Source: Pseudomonas bubulae (GTDB lineage Bacteria > Pseudomonadota > Gammaproteobacteria > Pseudomonadales > Pseudomonadaceae). Taken from it: a DNA stretch of 64,000 nucleotides. The translations under genes were made by a program, and so were the position numbers. The notes under the pieces were generated by a model. That model did not search any database and was not told the DNA's origin. It was given only the letters and a program-made list of their open reading frames with translations. Location of the stretch: contig NZ_CP146077.1 of NCBI RefSeq assembly GCF_037023725.1, positions 967,001-1,031,000 on the forward strand, read 5' to 3'. Of this stretch, positions 1-10,062 are shown piece by piece; within the stretch, counting starts at the first letter, position 1, and every line of letters begins with the position of its first letter.

Positions 1-234
1 GCACGCTATTTGAAGCTGGCGATTGAGATCAAGCGGATTCTGGCGGCCGCTATCGAGCGGGGCGGCACCACATTGCGCGACTTTATTGGTGGCGATGGCC
101 AGCCCGGTTATTTTCAGCAGGAGCTGTTTGTATACGGGCGTGGTTATGAACCGTGCAAGATTTGCGGCACGGAACTGCGTGACGTCAAACTGGGCCAGCG
201 TGCGAGCGTGTTTTGCCCGCGTTGCCAGACGTAG
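1..234 (+). CDS. mutM: Formamidopyrimidine-DNA glycosylase, 3' end only
   Basis: Last 77 codons of Fpg/MutM, the bifunctional glycosylase/AP lyase that removes 8-oxoguanine and other oxidised purines from DNA. The frame is open from base 1, so the N-terminal catalytic proline lies outside the window. What is visible is the end of the helix-two-turn-helix domain (GGTTLRDF) and the C-terminal zinc finger, CKIC followed 16 residues later by CPRC, ending in the family-typical CQT. Identification rests on this zinc finger and its strict spacing. It is followed by a REP pair. Confidence 0.93.
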   Translation, partial: ARYLKLAIEIKRILAAAIERGGTTLRDFIGGDGQPGYFQQELFVYGRGYEPCKICGTELRDVKLGQRASVFCPRCQT

Positions 235-258
235 CCACCAGTCCTGCGCTGAACTCTT

Positions 259-343
259 GTGGGAGCGGGCTTGCTCGCGATGCAACCACCTCGGTCGAAC
301 GGGTCGATCGCAGTGAATCTATCGCGAGCAGCCCGCTCCCACA
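259..343. repeat. REP pair (inverted, Pseudomonas type)
   Basis: TGTGGGAGCGGGCTTGCTCG on the left and its inverted copy (GCGAGCAGCCCGCTCCCACA, one base deleted) on the right, enclosing about 45 bp. It lies between the convergent genes mutM and the ferredoxin gene. Eight more full pairs of this family occur in the window. Confidence 0.9.
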
Positions 344-363
344 TACATCGCATAGACGATGAA

Positions 364-1284
<921 letters not shown>

Positions 1285-1368
1285 CTATAGACGCGACGAA
1301 TTTACTGCTTTTTCATGATTTTTTCAGGCGTTGGCCCAGTAGGCTCGCCAGTTTTTCGATAAAGCCCG

Positions 1369-2799
1369 TTAGCGGATAAACAGCTTCTGGATCATGCGTA
1401 CCAGTTGCCGGTCATAAGGCGGATAGATCATCGGCGAGCTGTTCAGGCGCTGTTTGCACAGCACGCCCTTGGCTTTGCTGAAGGTCAGGAAACCTTCGTG
1501 GCCGTGGTAATGCCCCATGCCTGAATGCCCGACGCCGCCAAAAGGCAGGTCGTCGATAGCCACATGCAACAACGTTTCGTTGATGCTGACCCCGCCCGAG
1601 TGAGTGGTGTGGATAACCCTCTGTTGCTCGGCTTTGTTGTAGCCGAAGTAATACAGTGCCAGAGGGCGGGGTCTACGGTTGATGTAGGCCATTGCCTGAT
1701 CCAGATTGGAGTAGGGCACAACGGGTAGTAGAGGGCCGAAGATTTCGTCCTGCATGACGTGCATCTCGTCGTTTACATCCAGCACCAGCGTATGGGGCAT
1801 GCGCCGCCCCTGGCCCTGTTCATACAGCGGGATCAACCGTGCGCCCTTGAGGGTGGCGTCGGTTTGCAGCCGTTCAAGGCGCGCCAGCTGCCGGTCATTG
1901 ATAATTGCGGTGTAGTCCGGGTTATCGATGAGGGTCGGATAAAAGCTGTGAACGGCCTGGCGGTAGGCATCGACGAAGCCGTCTACCCGATCCTGGGGTA
2001 CCAGCACATAATCCGGAGCGATACAGGTTTGCCCGGCGTTGAGTGTTTTGCCCCAGGCGATGCGCTGGGCAGCGTCTTTGAGCGGTACATCGGCCGACAC
2101 GATAGCGGGAGATTTACCACCCAGCTCCAGTGTTACGGGGGTCAGGTTTTCAGAAGCCGCACGCATCACCCGTTTGCCCACATGGGTGGAACCGGTGAAC
2201 AGCAAGTGATCGAACGCCAGCCCGGAGAACGCCACCGCCACATCTGCCTCGCCCAGTACCACCGCAACCATGTCTTCGGGGAAGATCCGCCCCAGCAAAT
2301 CCTTGAGCCAGTGGCCGGTGACCGGGGTGAACTCGCTGAGCTTGAGCATGACCCGGTTGCCGGCAGCCAATGCGCCAACCAACGGGCCGATGGCCAGATA
2401 CAGCGGGTAGTTCCACGGCACAATAATTCCCACAACCCCCAGCGGCTGATACATCACTTTGGCACTGGCGGGCGCGAACATCATGCCTACGCTGCGTGAG
2501 GAAGGTTTCATCCAGCGCTTAAGGTGTTTGAGGGCATAATCAATGCTGTGCAAGCACGGCATCAATTCGGCAAACAGGGTCTCGTCCGGGCTGCGATGGC
2601 TGAAATCCTGGCTGATGGCATCGATCAGCACCTCGCGCTCGCGACTCAACAGCTGGCGCAGGCTTTTGAGCCATTGCTGGCGCTGCGCAAGTGGCGGGAA
2701 TGGATGAGCGGCATAGGCCTGGCGCTGCTTGTCGAGCAGGGACTGGAGAGCGTCCGGTTGAACCGGGGCGTCGTGAGTGTGAGTGCTGTCGACAGGCAT
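1369..2799 (-). CDS. Coniferyl-aldehyde-dehydrogenase-like NAD(P)-dependent aldehyde dehydrogenase
   Basis: 476-residue ALDH-superfamily enzyme. It has the cofactor-binding PWNYPLYLAIGP segment, the catalytic glutamate in LELGGKSPAI and the catalytic cysteine in NAGQTCIAPDY. The short length and the C-terminal membrane-proximal style tail (KLFIR) place it with coniferyl aldehyde dehydrogenase (CalB) and class-3-like ALDHs, which oxidise aromatic or long-chain aldehydes to acids. It is divergent from a TetR regulator with a perfect inverted repeat between them, so it is probably the target of that repressor. The true substrate is not shown by the sequence. Confidence 0.85.
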   Translation of the reverse strand: MPVDSTHTHDAPVQPDALQSLLDKQRQAYAAHPFPPLAQRQQWLKSLRQLLSREREVLIDAISQDFSHRSPDETLFAELMPCLHSIDYALKHLKRWMKPSSRSVGMMFAPASAKVMYQPLGVVGIIVPWNYPLYLAIGPLVGALAAGNRVMLKLSEFTPVTGHWLKDLLGRIFPEDMVAVVLGEADVAVAFSGLAFDHLLFTGSTHVGKRVMRAASENLTPVTLELGGKSPAIVSADVPLKDAAQRIAWGKTLNAGQTCIAPDYVLVPQDRVDGFVDAYRQAVHSFYPTLIDNPDYTAIINDRQLARLERLQTDATLKGARLIPLYEQGQGRRMPHTLVLDVNDEMHVMQDEIFGPLLPVVPYSNLDQAMAYINRRPRPLALYYFGYNKAEQQRVIHTTHSGGVSINETLLHVAIDDLPFGGVGHSGMGHYHGHEGFLTFSKAKGVLCKQRLNSSPMIYPPYDRQLVRMIQKLFIR

Positions 2800-2851
2800 G
2801 ATGGCTCCAGGCAGTTTTTATCGGTATTTATCGTAGAAGAGCACTATGTTT

Positions 2852-2869
2852 TTAGAGCTTGTGCTCTAA
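2852..2869. promoter_or_regulatory. Inverted repeat, candidate TetR operator
   Basis: TTAGAGCTTGTGCTCTAA: a perfect 7-bp inverted repeat around a 4-bp spacer, in the 158-bp gap between the aldehyde dehydrogenase and the divergent TetR gene. Position and symmetry suit a TetR-family operator controlling both genes. Binding is inferred. Confidence 0.5.
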
Positions 2870-2957
2870 CCTGTCAATTGAAGGCCTGCCCCGTGTTGTT
2901 TATCGATTCAAGGTTAGGCCGTAAGATGCCTTTCGTTTTTAATTTAAGCGCAAGCCC

Positions 2958-3626
2958 ATGGCCATACGACTAAAAACCAGTCAGCGCATCGCCAACAGCA
3001 GCCTGGAGCTTTTCAACCAGTTGGGCGAACGCAGTGTGAGCACTAATCACATTGCGGCCCATATGGAAATTTCGCCCGGTAATCTGTACTACCACTTCCC
3101 CAACAAGCAGGCGATTATCGCGGTCTTGTTCAGCGAGTACGAAACGCTGGTATTGAGCTTTTTGCACCCTCCCCAAGGGCGTTTGCCAACCGTTGCCGAC
3201 AAGCACCACTACCTGCAGCAACTGCTGGATGCCATGTGGCGCTACCGTTTTTTGTATCGAGATATCGAGCATTTATTGCACAGCGACACGGAACTGGCCA
3301 TCCGCTATCGACGTTTTTCCCAGCACTGCCTCACACAGGCCCAGGCCATATACGCTGGCTTTGTCGAGGCCGAAATCTTGTGCATGAGCCCCCGGCAAAT
3401 TGAATCCCTGAGCCTGAATGCATGGATTATTCTCACCTCATGGGTAGGTTTTTTATGCGCCACCCGTGAAAACAGTGACCAGCTCAGCGAGCAGGCCATC
3501 AAGCGCGGTGTGTACCAACTGCTGGTGCTGGAATCAGGTTTTGTTACCGACCAGGCACGGGAAGCCATCGATGAATTGATCAAGGAATACTACGTCCCTC
3601 TGGAACACGCGTTGTACGCTCAATAA
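2958..3626 (+). CDS. TetR-family transcriptional regulator
   Basis: 222 residues. The N-terminal TetR helix-turn-helix is clear: TSQRIANSSLELFNQLG, then STNHIAAHMEISPGNLYYHF with the family's terminal YYHF. The C-terminal ligand-binding part is unlike named subfamilies I can recall. It is divergent from the aldehyde dehydrogenase and followed 30 bp later by a sulfurtransferase on the same strand. A local repressor sensing an aldehyde or fatty-acid-like ligand is plausible but not shown. Confidence 0.88.
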   Translation: MAIRLKTSQRIANSSLELFNQLGERSVSTNHIAAHMEISPGNLYYHFPNKQAIIAVLFSEYETLVLSFLHPPQGRLPTVADKHHYLQQLLDAMWRYRFLYRDIEHLLHSDTELAIRYRRFSQHCLTQAQAIYAGFVEAEILCMSPRQIESLSLNAWIILTSWVGFLCATRENSDQLSEQAIKRGVYQLLVLESGFVTDQAREAIDELIKEYYVPLEHALYAQ

Positions 3627-3656
3627 CTGCATTTCACCCCCTTACAGGAGTTCACT

Positions 3657-4511
3657 ATGCCCGTTGCGCAACTGATCAGCCCTCATGCCCTGAATGAACG
3701 TCAGGCGCAGCCCGGCCTGGTTATCCTGGATTGCCGCTTTGCCCTCGAAGACCCGGACTACGGCCGTTGCAGTTATGCCGAGGGGCATATTGCCGGCGCG
3801 CAATTTGCCGATCTCGAACGCGACCTGAGCGGGCCTGTAATCAAAGGTGTGACCGGTCGTCATCCATTGCCCGATCCACGTACTCTGGTTGAGCGTCTGC
3901 AGGCCTGGGGCATCAATGCCGACAGCGATGTGGTGTTGTATGACGACGGCCCGGGTGCTTTTGCGGCCCGGGCATGGTGGTTGCTGACCTGGCTGGGCAA
4001 GCGCGAGGGTGTATTTATCCTTGATGGTGGTCTCAAGGCCTGGCATGCCGCGGGCTTCCCGCTGAGCCTGGATGCGTCACCGACCTTGCGTGGCACTTTC
4101 GAAGGCAAACCCGACAGCCATATGCTGCTGAGCGCCGAACAATTGCAAAAGCGCCTGACCAAGCCGGGACTGACCTTGATCGATGCCCGTGCCCAGCCGC
4201 GTTTTCGAGGTGAGGTCGAGCCGATTGACCCGATCGCCGGGCATATTCCGGGCGCGCAATGTGCCGCCTTCAGCGAAAACCTGGATCCTACGGGGCGCTT
4301 TTTGCCTGCGGCGCAGCTCAAGCAGCGCTTTGCCGAAAAACTTGCCGGCCGCTCTCCCGAGGAGCTGGTTGCCTATTGCGGCTCAGGGGTGACGGCGTGT
4401 CACAACCTTTTTGCATTGGGCTTGGCGGGTTATCCGCTAGGCAAGCTTTATGCGGGTTCGTGGAGCGAGTGGATCAATGATCCTGCGCGGGGCATTGCTA
4501 CTGGCGATTGA
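3657..4511 (+). CDS. Sulfurtransferase, 3-mercaptopyruvate sulfurtransferase/rhodanese type
   Basis: 284-residue two-domain rhodanese. The N-terminal domain (about 1-140) is the inactive copy (VILDCRFALEDPDYG) and the C-terminal domain carries the catalytic loop CGSGVTAC, whose CGSGVT form is the signature of mercaptopyruvate sulfurtransferases rather than thiosulfate rhodaneses (CRKGVT). It transfers sulfane sulfur to thiophilic acceptors. An AGGAG Shine-Dalgarno lies 8 bp before the ATG. Its stop is 10 bp from that of the convergent AraC gene. Confidence 0.87.
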   Translation: MPVAQLISPHALNERQAQPGLVILDCRFALEDPDYGRCSYAEGHIAGAQFADLERDLSGPVIKGVTGRHPLPDPRTLVERLQAWGINADSDVVLYDDGPGAFAARAWWLLTWLGKREGVFILDGGLKAWHAAGFPLSLDASPTLRGTFEGKPDSHMLLSAEQLQKRLTKPGLTLIDARAQPRFRGEVEPIDPIAGHIPGAQCAAFSENLDPTGRFLPAAQLKQRFAEKLAGRSPEELVAYCGSGVTACHNLFALGLAGYPLGKLYAGSWSEWINDPARGIATGD

Positions 4512-4521
4512 GCCAGTTGGC

Positions 4522-5358
4522 TTAAGGGGTGCCGACACTGGCCAACCGGTATGCACCGGGGCCAACACCATAGACTTTCTTGAATTGCCGGTTCAGGTGG
4601 CTCTGGTCGGCAAAGCCCAGTTGCGTCGCCACCTGGAGTGGCAAACAGCCTTGTTGCAGCAAGGCTCTGGCATGGGCGATACGCTGTTGCATCAACCAGG
4701 TGTGCGGTGGCATGCCGGTGGCGCGCTGAAATACGCGGGCAAAGTGGAATGGCGACAGATTGACTGCGGCGGCGAGTTCTTCCAGTGATGGTGGCTCTGC
4801 CAGCCGGGCTTGCAGTACTTCCTTGGCACGGCTTACAGCGCGGTGTTCGACCCCGGGCTTGGCTGGTAGTGGCAGGCGGGCATGGCGGTTGAGCAGGGCA
4901 AGCATCATCTGACGCCATGCGGTTTGCTGCTGCAGCGCAGTCTCCGGCCCTTCGAGCAATTGATGTAGCTGGAATAACCCGCGAAACAGGTCGCAGTCGT
5001 ACAGCAATGTGTCATTGAAGGTCGGCAAGTGGGTGGCGGGCAGTTCCAGTTCTTCCAGCAACTGCTGAATTTGCACGTTGTCCGGGTAAAAAGCCCGGTA
5101 ACGCCAGCCCGCATCATGACCTTTGTGACCGTTATGGACTTCGTCCGGGTTGATCAGCACCAGCGTACCGGTGGCAGCCAGATGCTCGGCGCCGCGATAG
5201 CGATAGCGCTGGGCGCCTTCGAGGATCATGCCGATCACAAAACCATCATGCACATGGGGCACAAAGCGATGTTCGATATAACGTGCCGTCAGCAGTTCGA
5301 CACCCGTCAGGGGGGGTGTTTGCCAGAAACGGATCGACTCACCCTGTTCTACGTCCAT
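4522..5358 (-). CDS. AraC-family transcriptional regulator
   Basis: 278 residues. The N-terminal half is a cupin-like AraC ligand domain (RYIEHRFVPHVHDGFVIGMI), the C-terminal 100 residues are the double helix-turn-helix (SLEELAAAVNLSPFHFARVF, then QLGFADQSHLNRQFKKVYG). Its start codon overlaps the stop of the upstream hydrolase as TAATG, so the two are translationally coupled and transcribed together. Ligand and targets unknown. Confidence 0.9.
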   Translation of the reverse strand: MDVEQGESIRFWQTPPLTGVELLTARYIEHRFVPHVHDGFVIGMILEGAQRYRYRGAEHLAATGTLVLINPDEVHNGHKGHDAGWRYRAFYPDNVQIQQLLEELELPATHLPTFNDTLLYDCDLFRGLFQLHQLLEGPETALQQQTAWRQMMLALLNRHARLPLPAKPGVEHRAVSRAKEVLQARLAEPPSLEELAAAVNLSPFHFARVFQRATGMPPHTWLMQQRIAHARALLQQGCLPLQVATQLGFADQSHLNRQFKKVYGVGPGAYRLASVGTP

Positions 5359-6401
5359 TACGCAGATTCAAGCCGCAGTGCGGCCAGCCATTGCGGAATT
5401 CTTCGTTCAAGGTAATAGCCCGGTTTTCTTGGGGAGCCCTCCAGAAATCCGACATGCCCGCCCCTGGTGTGCAACTCCAGTTGCGTGCAGGCTGACAGCT
5501 CGCTGGTGTCGGGGATGCTGTGCTTGAACACGAACGGATCGTCCATGGCCTGGATAATCAGCGTCGGCGTGTGGATGGCGCCGAGGAAGTAGCGGCTGGA
5601 GGCGCGACGGTAGTAGTCATCGACATTCAGATAGCCGTTAAGAGGTGCCGTTACGCGGTCATCGAACTCCCAGAAGGTGCGTATTTTGCTCAGGGCTTCG
5701 ACCGAGCCAAGCCTGGTCAGGCTGGCCAGACCTTCGTGTTGGGCATCGAGCTGGAATCGATGCTTTTTTTCTTTGACGTAAGCCAGCATCTCGCGCATGA
5801 AGTGAGCTTGATAGACCCTGGAAAATCCCATACCGATCCGGTCGGCACACTGGTCAAGCCGGAACGGCACCGATACCGCGACAGCGCCGTGCAACCCGCT
5901 GTCGCTGCCGCTTTCGCCCAGATACTTGAGCAGCACATTGCCCCCCAGCGAATAGCCCACGGCATACAGGGGGGCCAGCGGATGTGCGGCACGTAAATGG
6001 GCCACTGCCTCGGCCAGGTCTTCGCTGGCCCCTGAGTGATAACTGCGGGCCAGTAAATTGGGTTCGCCGGAGCACCCTCGCCAGTTCAGTGCGGCGCTGG
6101 TCCAGCCGCGTGCGGCGAGGGCGGTTTGCAGCCCCAGTACATAGTGAGAGCCCGACGAGCCGGTCAGGCCGTGCAGCACCAGTACCACCGGCGCATGGTC
6201 TGAGGGTGTGCCGTGCCAGTCCAGATCGAGAAAATCGCCATCCTTTAGCCAGATACGTTCACGTCGATGTTCAATGGCAGGCTTGGTACGCCACAACGGC
6301 CCCCATAGCGTCTGGACATGGGGGTTGCCCAGACCTGTAGCCGGAGTAAAAGGCTTGAGGGGTGAAGCATGACTGGCTGGAAAAGGCACGGAGGTTCTCA
6401 T
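5358..6401 (-). CDS. YheT-family alpha/beta hydrolase
   Basis: 347 residues, the size of YheT-type hydrolases. The N-terminal block GLGNPHVQTLWGPL is diagnostic of the family. The nucleophile serine lies in VGYSLGGNVLLKYLGE, with candidate acid in MDDPFV and histidine in GGHVGFLEG. These enzymes are predicted esterases of unknown physiological substrate. It is coupled to the downstream AraC gene by a one-base TAATG overlap. Confidence 0.88.
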   Translation of the reverse strand: MRTSVPFPASHASPLKPFTPATGLGNPHVQTLWGPLWRTKPAIEHRRERIWLKDGDFLDLDWHGTPSDHAPVVLVLHGLTGSSGSHYVLGLQTALAARGWTSAALNWRGCSGEPNLLARSYHSGASEDLAEAVAHLRAAHPLAPLYAVGYSLGGNVLLKYLGESGSDSGLHGAVAVSVPFRLDQCADRIGMGFSRVYQAHFMREMLAYVKEKKHRFQLDAQHEGLASLTRLGSVEALSKIRTFWEFDDRVTAPLNGYLNVDDYYRRASSRYFLGAIHTPTLIIQAMDDPFVFKHSIPDTSELSACTQLELHTRGGHVGFLEGSPRKPGYYLERRIPQWLAALRLESA

Positions 6402-6477
6402 CGAGTAACAGGTACGGCGGATGTCTAAATTGCCACATCAGGGCCCGACACCCAAGTGTTGCGTGCGGGTGCCGGGG

Positions 6478-7932
6478 TTATCTGATGGCAGGCATACAAC
6501 TTTGTGCCATCGTCGTTTCTGGCACCATCACCTTGGGCAGGGGCAGTTGAGCAACACTGGGGCCGACGGTTACGCCGACCCAGCCGTCAGCCGTGAAGTG
6601 ACGGTTCATCGCCGCTTTGATCTGCTCACTGGTCAAGGCTTGAATCTGTTGGATCTTGTAGTTGAAGGCCAGGGGCTGGTTAAAGCGGTTGATGATGGAC
6701 AGTTCGTTGCGCATATCCAGGTTGCTGGCCGTGAGCTGTGGCAGCGCCCGCATCAGGAACTGCTTGATGTCGTCCAGTTCGGTTTCGCTGGGTCCGTCCT
6801 GCAGGTACTGGGCAAACAGGGCTTTGATATGAACCAGGGCGCTTTGGCTGTAGCGCGAGGGGGTATTGAGGCTGATGATCCAGGGGGTTGGTCCCTGCGC
6901 ATGGGGAATTTGCGATAGCACGCCATAGGTAATGCTGCGCTCCTCCCTTAACTGCCTGTTGAGGATATGGCTGAAAATAATATGCCCGGCCCGGATCGCT
7001 ACCCCGTCAGGGTGCTGATTGGGCAAGGCATTCTGTGCCAGCATCAGTACGGTATGGGTTGCTTCATCTTCGATATGCAGGGTTTTGCCATGGGGCAGCG
7101 GGGCAGGCACCGAGTGTCTTTCAGCGAGTGCTGGTCCGGCGGGCAAGGCATTGGCCAGTGAGCGGCTGAGGCTCTGCGCCTGTTGCAGGGTCAGGTCGCC
7201 GACGATCACGATCTGTGCGTTGGCAGCAGTGTAGGCGCGACGGTAAAAGGCCCTTAGGTGTGATTCATCTATGCGCTCCAGGCTCTCGACCGAGCCGAAG
7301 TCGGAGCGGGTGTAAGGTTGCCCCGGATAGAGTTCGTTGTAGATCTGCATCCGTGCAAGAGCGTGTGGGTCTTCGTGGTTTATTTTGAGTTTGGTGAACA
7401 GTTCGTTTTTGACCCGTCGCTGGCCTTCGACGGTAAAGCCCGGTTGGGCGAGCATCTCGGTGAACAACTGCATGGCGGGTTCGCGGATGTGCGGGGCGCT
7501 CAAGCTGCGCAGGGTGAAGAAACTCCGCTCTTTATCGATACCGTTACCCAGATCCACGCCCAGGCTATCAAACCCTTTGGCCAGTGCGTTGGCGTCCTTG
7601 AGCGTCGAGCCTTCGTTAAACAGGCTCAGTACAGTCGCTGCCAGGCCGGGTGTATCGCCATCCTGATTGCTGCCCGCGGCAAAGGTGATTTGCACATCGA
7701 TCATGGGCAAGGTGTGGCTTTCGACAAACAGGACTTTGGTGTTTTGGCTCAGTTTCCAGGCCTTGATTGTCGGCAGGCGGGTGGCAGGCACGGCAGTGCT
7801 CAACTCAAGCAGCGATTGCAGTCGTGCTTGTGGTTCTTGTGCTCGGGCTTGCACGCAGACACAGGCAAGGGTGAACAGCAGCGTAGCGACGCGCAAGGCG
7901 CGGCTGGCTGCGATTGCGTGAGGCTTATTCAT
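6478..7932 (-). CDS. M16-family peptidase, non-catalytic partner (pair B)
   Basis: 484 residues with an N-terminal signal peptide (ALRVATLLFTLACVCVQARA). It has the M16 (pitrilysin) fold but at the place of the HxxEH zinc motif reads LAATVLSLFNEG, so it cannot bind zinc there; the Arg/Tyr pair of the second domain is retained (REERSITYG). Such proteins pair with a catalytic M16 subunit, as in mitochondrial processing peptidase. It overlaps its upstream partner by eight bases (ATGAATAA), implying coupled translation. It looks like a duplicate of the gene at 10062-11552. Start MNKPHA lies just after the partner's end. Confidence 0.88.
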   Translation of the reverse strand: MNKPHAIAASRALRVATLLFTLACVCVQARAQEPQARLQSLLELSTAVPATRLPTIKAWKLSQNTKVLFVESHTLPMIDVQITFAAGSNQDGDTPGLAATVLSLFNEGSTLKDANALAKGFDSLGVDLGNGIDKERSFFTLRSLSAPHIREPAMQLFTEMLAQPGFTVEGQRRVKNELFTKLKINHEDPHALARMQIYNELYPGQPYTRSDFGSVESLERIDESHLRAFYRRAYTAANAQIVIVGDLTLQQAQSLSRSLANALPAGPALAERHSVPAPLPHGKTLHIEDEATHTVLMLAQNALPNQHPDGVAIRAGHIIFSHILNRQLREERSITYGVLSQIPHAQGPTPWIISLNTPSRYSQSALVHIKALFAQYLQDGPSETELDDIKQFLMRALPQLTASNLDMRNELSIINRFNQPLAFNYKIQQIQALTSEQIKAAMNRHFTADGWVGVTVGPSVAQLPLPKVMVPETTMAQSCMPAIR

Positions 7933-9271
7933 GGCGCGCCTCCTTGGGCAGTACATAGCTGAGGGTCAAGCGGTCGTGGGTCAGGAAAGTTTGAGCGGCG
8001 AGCTGGATATCTTCAGGGGTGATTTTCGCCAATATCTGCATGCGCTTTTCGTCGTCCTCTGGCGACAAGCCCGCAATGTCCAGTTCACCGAGATACAGAG
8101 CCAGGCTTTGCAGGTCATCACGGCTGAAAACATGCCGTGCAATGATCCGCGTACGGGCGCGTTCAAGGTCACTGCCGGAGGGGGGTGTTTTTTTCACTGA
8201 GTCGATCACGGCCCAAATCCGTTCTTGAACCTCGCTCAGCGGTTTCATCTTTTTAAGGTTGAGGGTGGCGTCGATGCTGAACAGCTCATCACCGCGGCTG
8301 ATGCTGCTGTAATGTGAGCCGACGCTGATCAGCAATTCCTCGCCGCGCCACAATCTGCTTTTGAGTTCTGAACTGTCGCCGCCACCGAGCAACTCGCTGA
8401 GCAGCTCCAGTGCTGGAGCTGAACGCGGGTCGGTCTGGGTGTGCAGGCTTGGCACGTTGAACGTCATGCTCAGGTTCGGGATTTGATGATCGATGTACTG
8501 AGTCATGGTGCGCTCACCGGGAGCTGCCAGTTCGAGCGGGGCCTTGATCACAGGTAGCTTGCGTGAGGCAATCGGGCCGAAGTAGCGTGTGGCCAGGGCC
8601 TTGACCTGCTCGGTGTCGATATCGCCGACGATGATCAGGGTGGCGTTATTGGGCGCATACCAGCTTCTATACCAGTGCTTGAGTTCATCGATGTGCATGC
8701 GTTCGAGGTCGTGCATCCAGCCGATGACCGGGCTGCCGGAAGCGCTGGTCAGGAATGCCAGGCGGCGTGGCAGTTCAAGTGCGCGCTGATGGGGGTCGTT
8801 GTCGACGCTTTCGCTGCGTTCGCTTTTGATGACTTCGCGCTCACCGGCCCAATGAGCAGCGGACAGGTGTGCAGTGCTCATCTGGTCTGCCATCACTTCA
8901 AGTGCGACTGCCAGGGCATGGGGGGGCAGGGTTTGAAAGAAAATGGTGGCGTCATTTTGCGTCGCCGCATTGTCCGTTGCGCCCAGGCTTTGAAAGATGT
9001 GGTCTGACTCGGCCGGACATAGTTTGCTGCTGCCTTTGAAAATCATGTGTTCAAGGGCGTGGGACAACCCGGATTGGCCTGGGGGCTCATAGCTTGAGCC
9101 GACCCTATACCAGAGCTGTGAGTGAACCACGGCTGCACGGTGGTCTTCGTGAACGATAACCTTGAGGCCGTTATCCAGGGTGAAATGTTGAGTGGAGGGT
9201 TGGCTGCTGGCCAGGGCCATCAGCGGTTGCAACATAAAGCCGAGAGCCAGCCCGGCAAGGGGGTGTTTCAT
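7925..9271 (-). CDS. M16-family zinc metallopeptidase, catalytic subunit (pair B)
   Basis: 448 residues. A signal peptide ending near ALASS is followed by DNGLKVIVHEDHRAAVVHSQLWYRVG, a standard M16 start. The inverted zinc motif is HALEH, with the distal glutamate in GEREVIKSERSE. Periplasmic location and peptide-degrading or processing activity are inferred from family and signal peptide. It is transcribed before its non-catalytic partner and forms a second copy of the pair at 10062-12897. An imperfect inverted repeat separates this pair from rsmD. Confidence 0.9.
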   Translation of the reverse strand: MKHPLAGLALGFMLQPLMALASSQPSTQHFTLDNGLKVIVHEDHRAAVVHSQLWYRVGSSYEPPGQSGLSHALEHMIFKGSSKLCPAESDHIFQSLGATDNAATQNDATIFFQTLPPHALAVALEVMADQMSTAHLSAAHWAGEREVIKSERSESVDNDPHQRALELPRRLAFLTSASGSPVIGWMHDLERMHIDELKHWYRSWYAPNNATLIIVGDIDTEQVKALATRYFGPIASRKLPVIKAPLELAAPGERTMTQYIDHQIPNLSMTFNVPSLHTQTDPRSAPALELLSELLGGGDSSELKSRLWRGEELLISVGSHYSSISRGDELFSIDATLNLKKMKPLSEVQERIWAVIDSVKKTPPSGSDLERARTRIIARHVFSRDDLQSLALYLGELDIAGLSPEDDEKRMQILAKITPEDIQLAAQTFLTHDRLTLSYVLPKEARHE

Positions 9272-9360
9272 GGTGGGTGTCCTGACTGTTTATCGTCAGA
9301 ACAGATTGGGCTTGAGAGGGGAGAGGCGGGCGGTACATAGATACCTTGTACCGCAAAAAT

Positions 9361-9461
9361 CTGTAGCCGCTGCCGCAGGCTGCGATAAGGACCGAAGGGC
9401 CTTCGCTTTTGAAAAAGCGACCCCTCCGGGCTTGATCGCAGCCTGCGGCAGCGACTACAGG
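9361..9461. repeat. Long inverted repeat (CTGTAGCCGCTGCCGCAGG type)
   Basis: Left arm CTGTAGCCGCTGCCGCAGGC and right arm GCCTGCGGCAGCGACTACAG form a 101-bp element with an inner inverted repeat around CGAAGGGCCTTCG. It lies between rsmD and the second M16 pair. Related GTAGCAGCTGCCGAAGG elements are at 29826 and 49934, and a short fragment at 21668. Confidence 0.8.
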
Positions 9462-9465
9462 TTCG

Positions 9466-10062
9466 TCAGGCTTGAGTGGCTTCGCGTTGCCACAGGGCGT
9501 AGTTCACGCCGCCGGCTTTTTGCTCGCGGTGCAGGCGCCAGTTGGCAGGCAAGCCCAGCTCTGACGGGCGCAACTCGCTTTCGGTGTAAACCCAGGCGTC
9601 TTCAGCCAGCCAGCCGCGTTGCTCGAGCAGATCACAAGCAGGTTTGAGCAGGTCCTTGTTGAACGGCGGGTCGAGGAATACCACATCAAAGGTTGTGCTT
9701 GGCGTGGTGTCCAGATAACGCAGGGCGTCAGTCTGCTGAACTTCGCCGACAGTGCAGCGCAGAATGCCCATGTTCTCGCGGATGTTGGAGATCGCATCGC
9801 GGTTGCTGTCCAGTGCCACGCCCTTGGCTGCGCCGCGGGACATGGCTTCAAGGAACAGTGCGCCGCTGCCGGCGAAAACGTCCAGTACCCTGGCGCCGCC
9901 GATATAGGGGGCCAACCAGTTGAACAGGGTTTCACGCACGCGATCTGGCGTCGGGCGCAGGCCCTCTACATGGGGGAAGTCCAGCTTGCGGCTGCGCCAT
10001 TCCCCGCCAATGATGCGTAACTGACCAGCACCTGAGTGCGATGTGTTTTTTGGCTTTGCCAT
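9466..10062 (-). CDS. rsmD: 16S rRNA (guanine-966-N2)-methyltransferase
   Basis: 198-residue RsmD, which methylates G966 in the small-subunit rRNA. N-terminal LRIIGGEWRSRKLDFP and PTPDRVRETLFNWL are family hallmarks; SAM-binding motif VLDVFAGSGALFLEAMSRGA and catalytic motif VVFLDPPF are present. The start overlaps the stop of the upstream M16 gene (TAATG), so it is translationally coupled to that operon. Pseudomonas genomes normally have this M16-M16-rsmD order; here another M16 pair follows. Confidence 0.95.
   Translation of the reverse strand: MAKPKNTSHSGAGQLRIIGGEWRSRKLDFPHVEGLRPTPDRVRETLFNWLAPYIGGARVLDVFAGSGALFLEAMSRGAAKGVALDSNRDAISNIRENMGILRCTVGEVQQTDALRYLDTTPSTTFDVVFLDPPFNKDLLKPACDLLEQRGWLAEDAWVYTESELRPSELGLPANWRLHREQKAGGVNYALWQREATQA

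Noticed and set aside
259..343. CRISPR array formed by recurring GTGGGAGCGGGCTTGC units
   Set aside because: The units are paired inverted REP arms scattered singly between genes, not regularly spaced direct repeats, and no cas gene exists in the window.
6478..7932. M16 partner proteins as pseudogenes because HxxEH is missing
   Set aside because: Both are full length with intact fold motifs and signal peptides, and non-catalytic partners are normal in M16 heterodimers.
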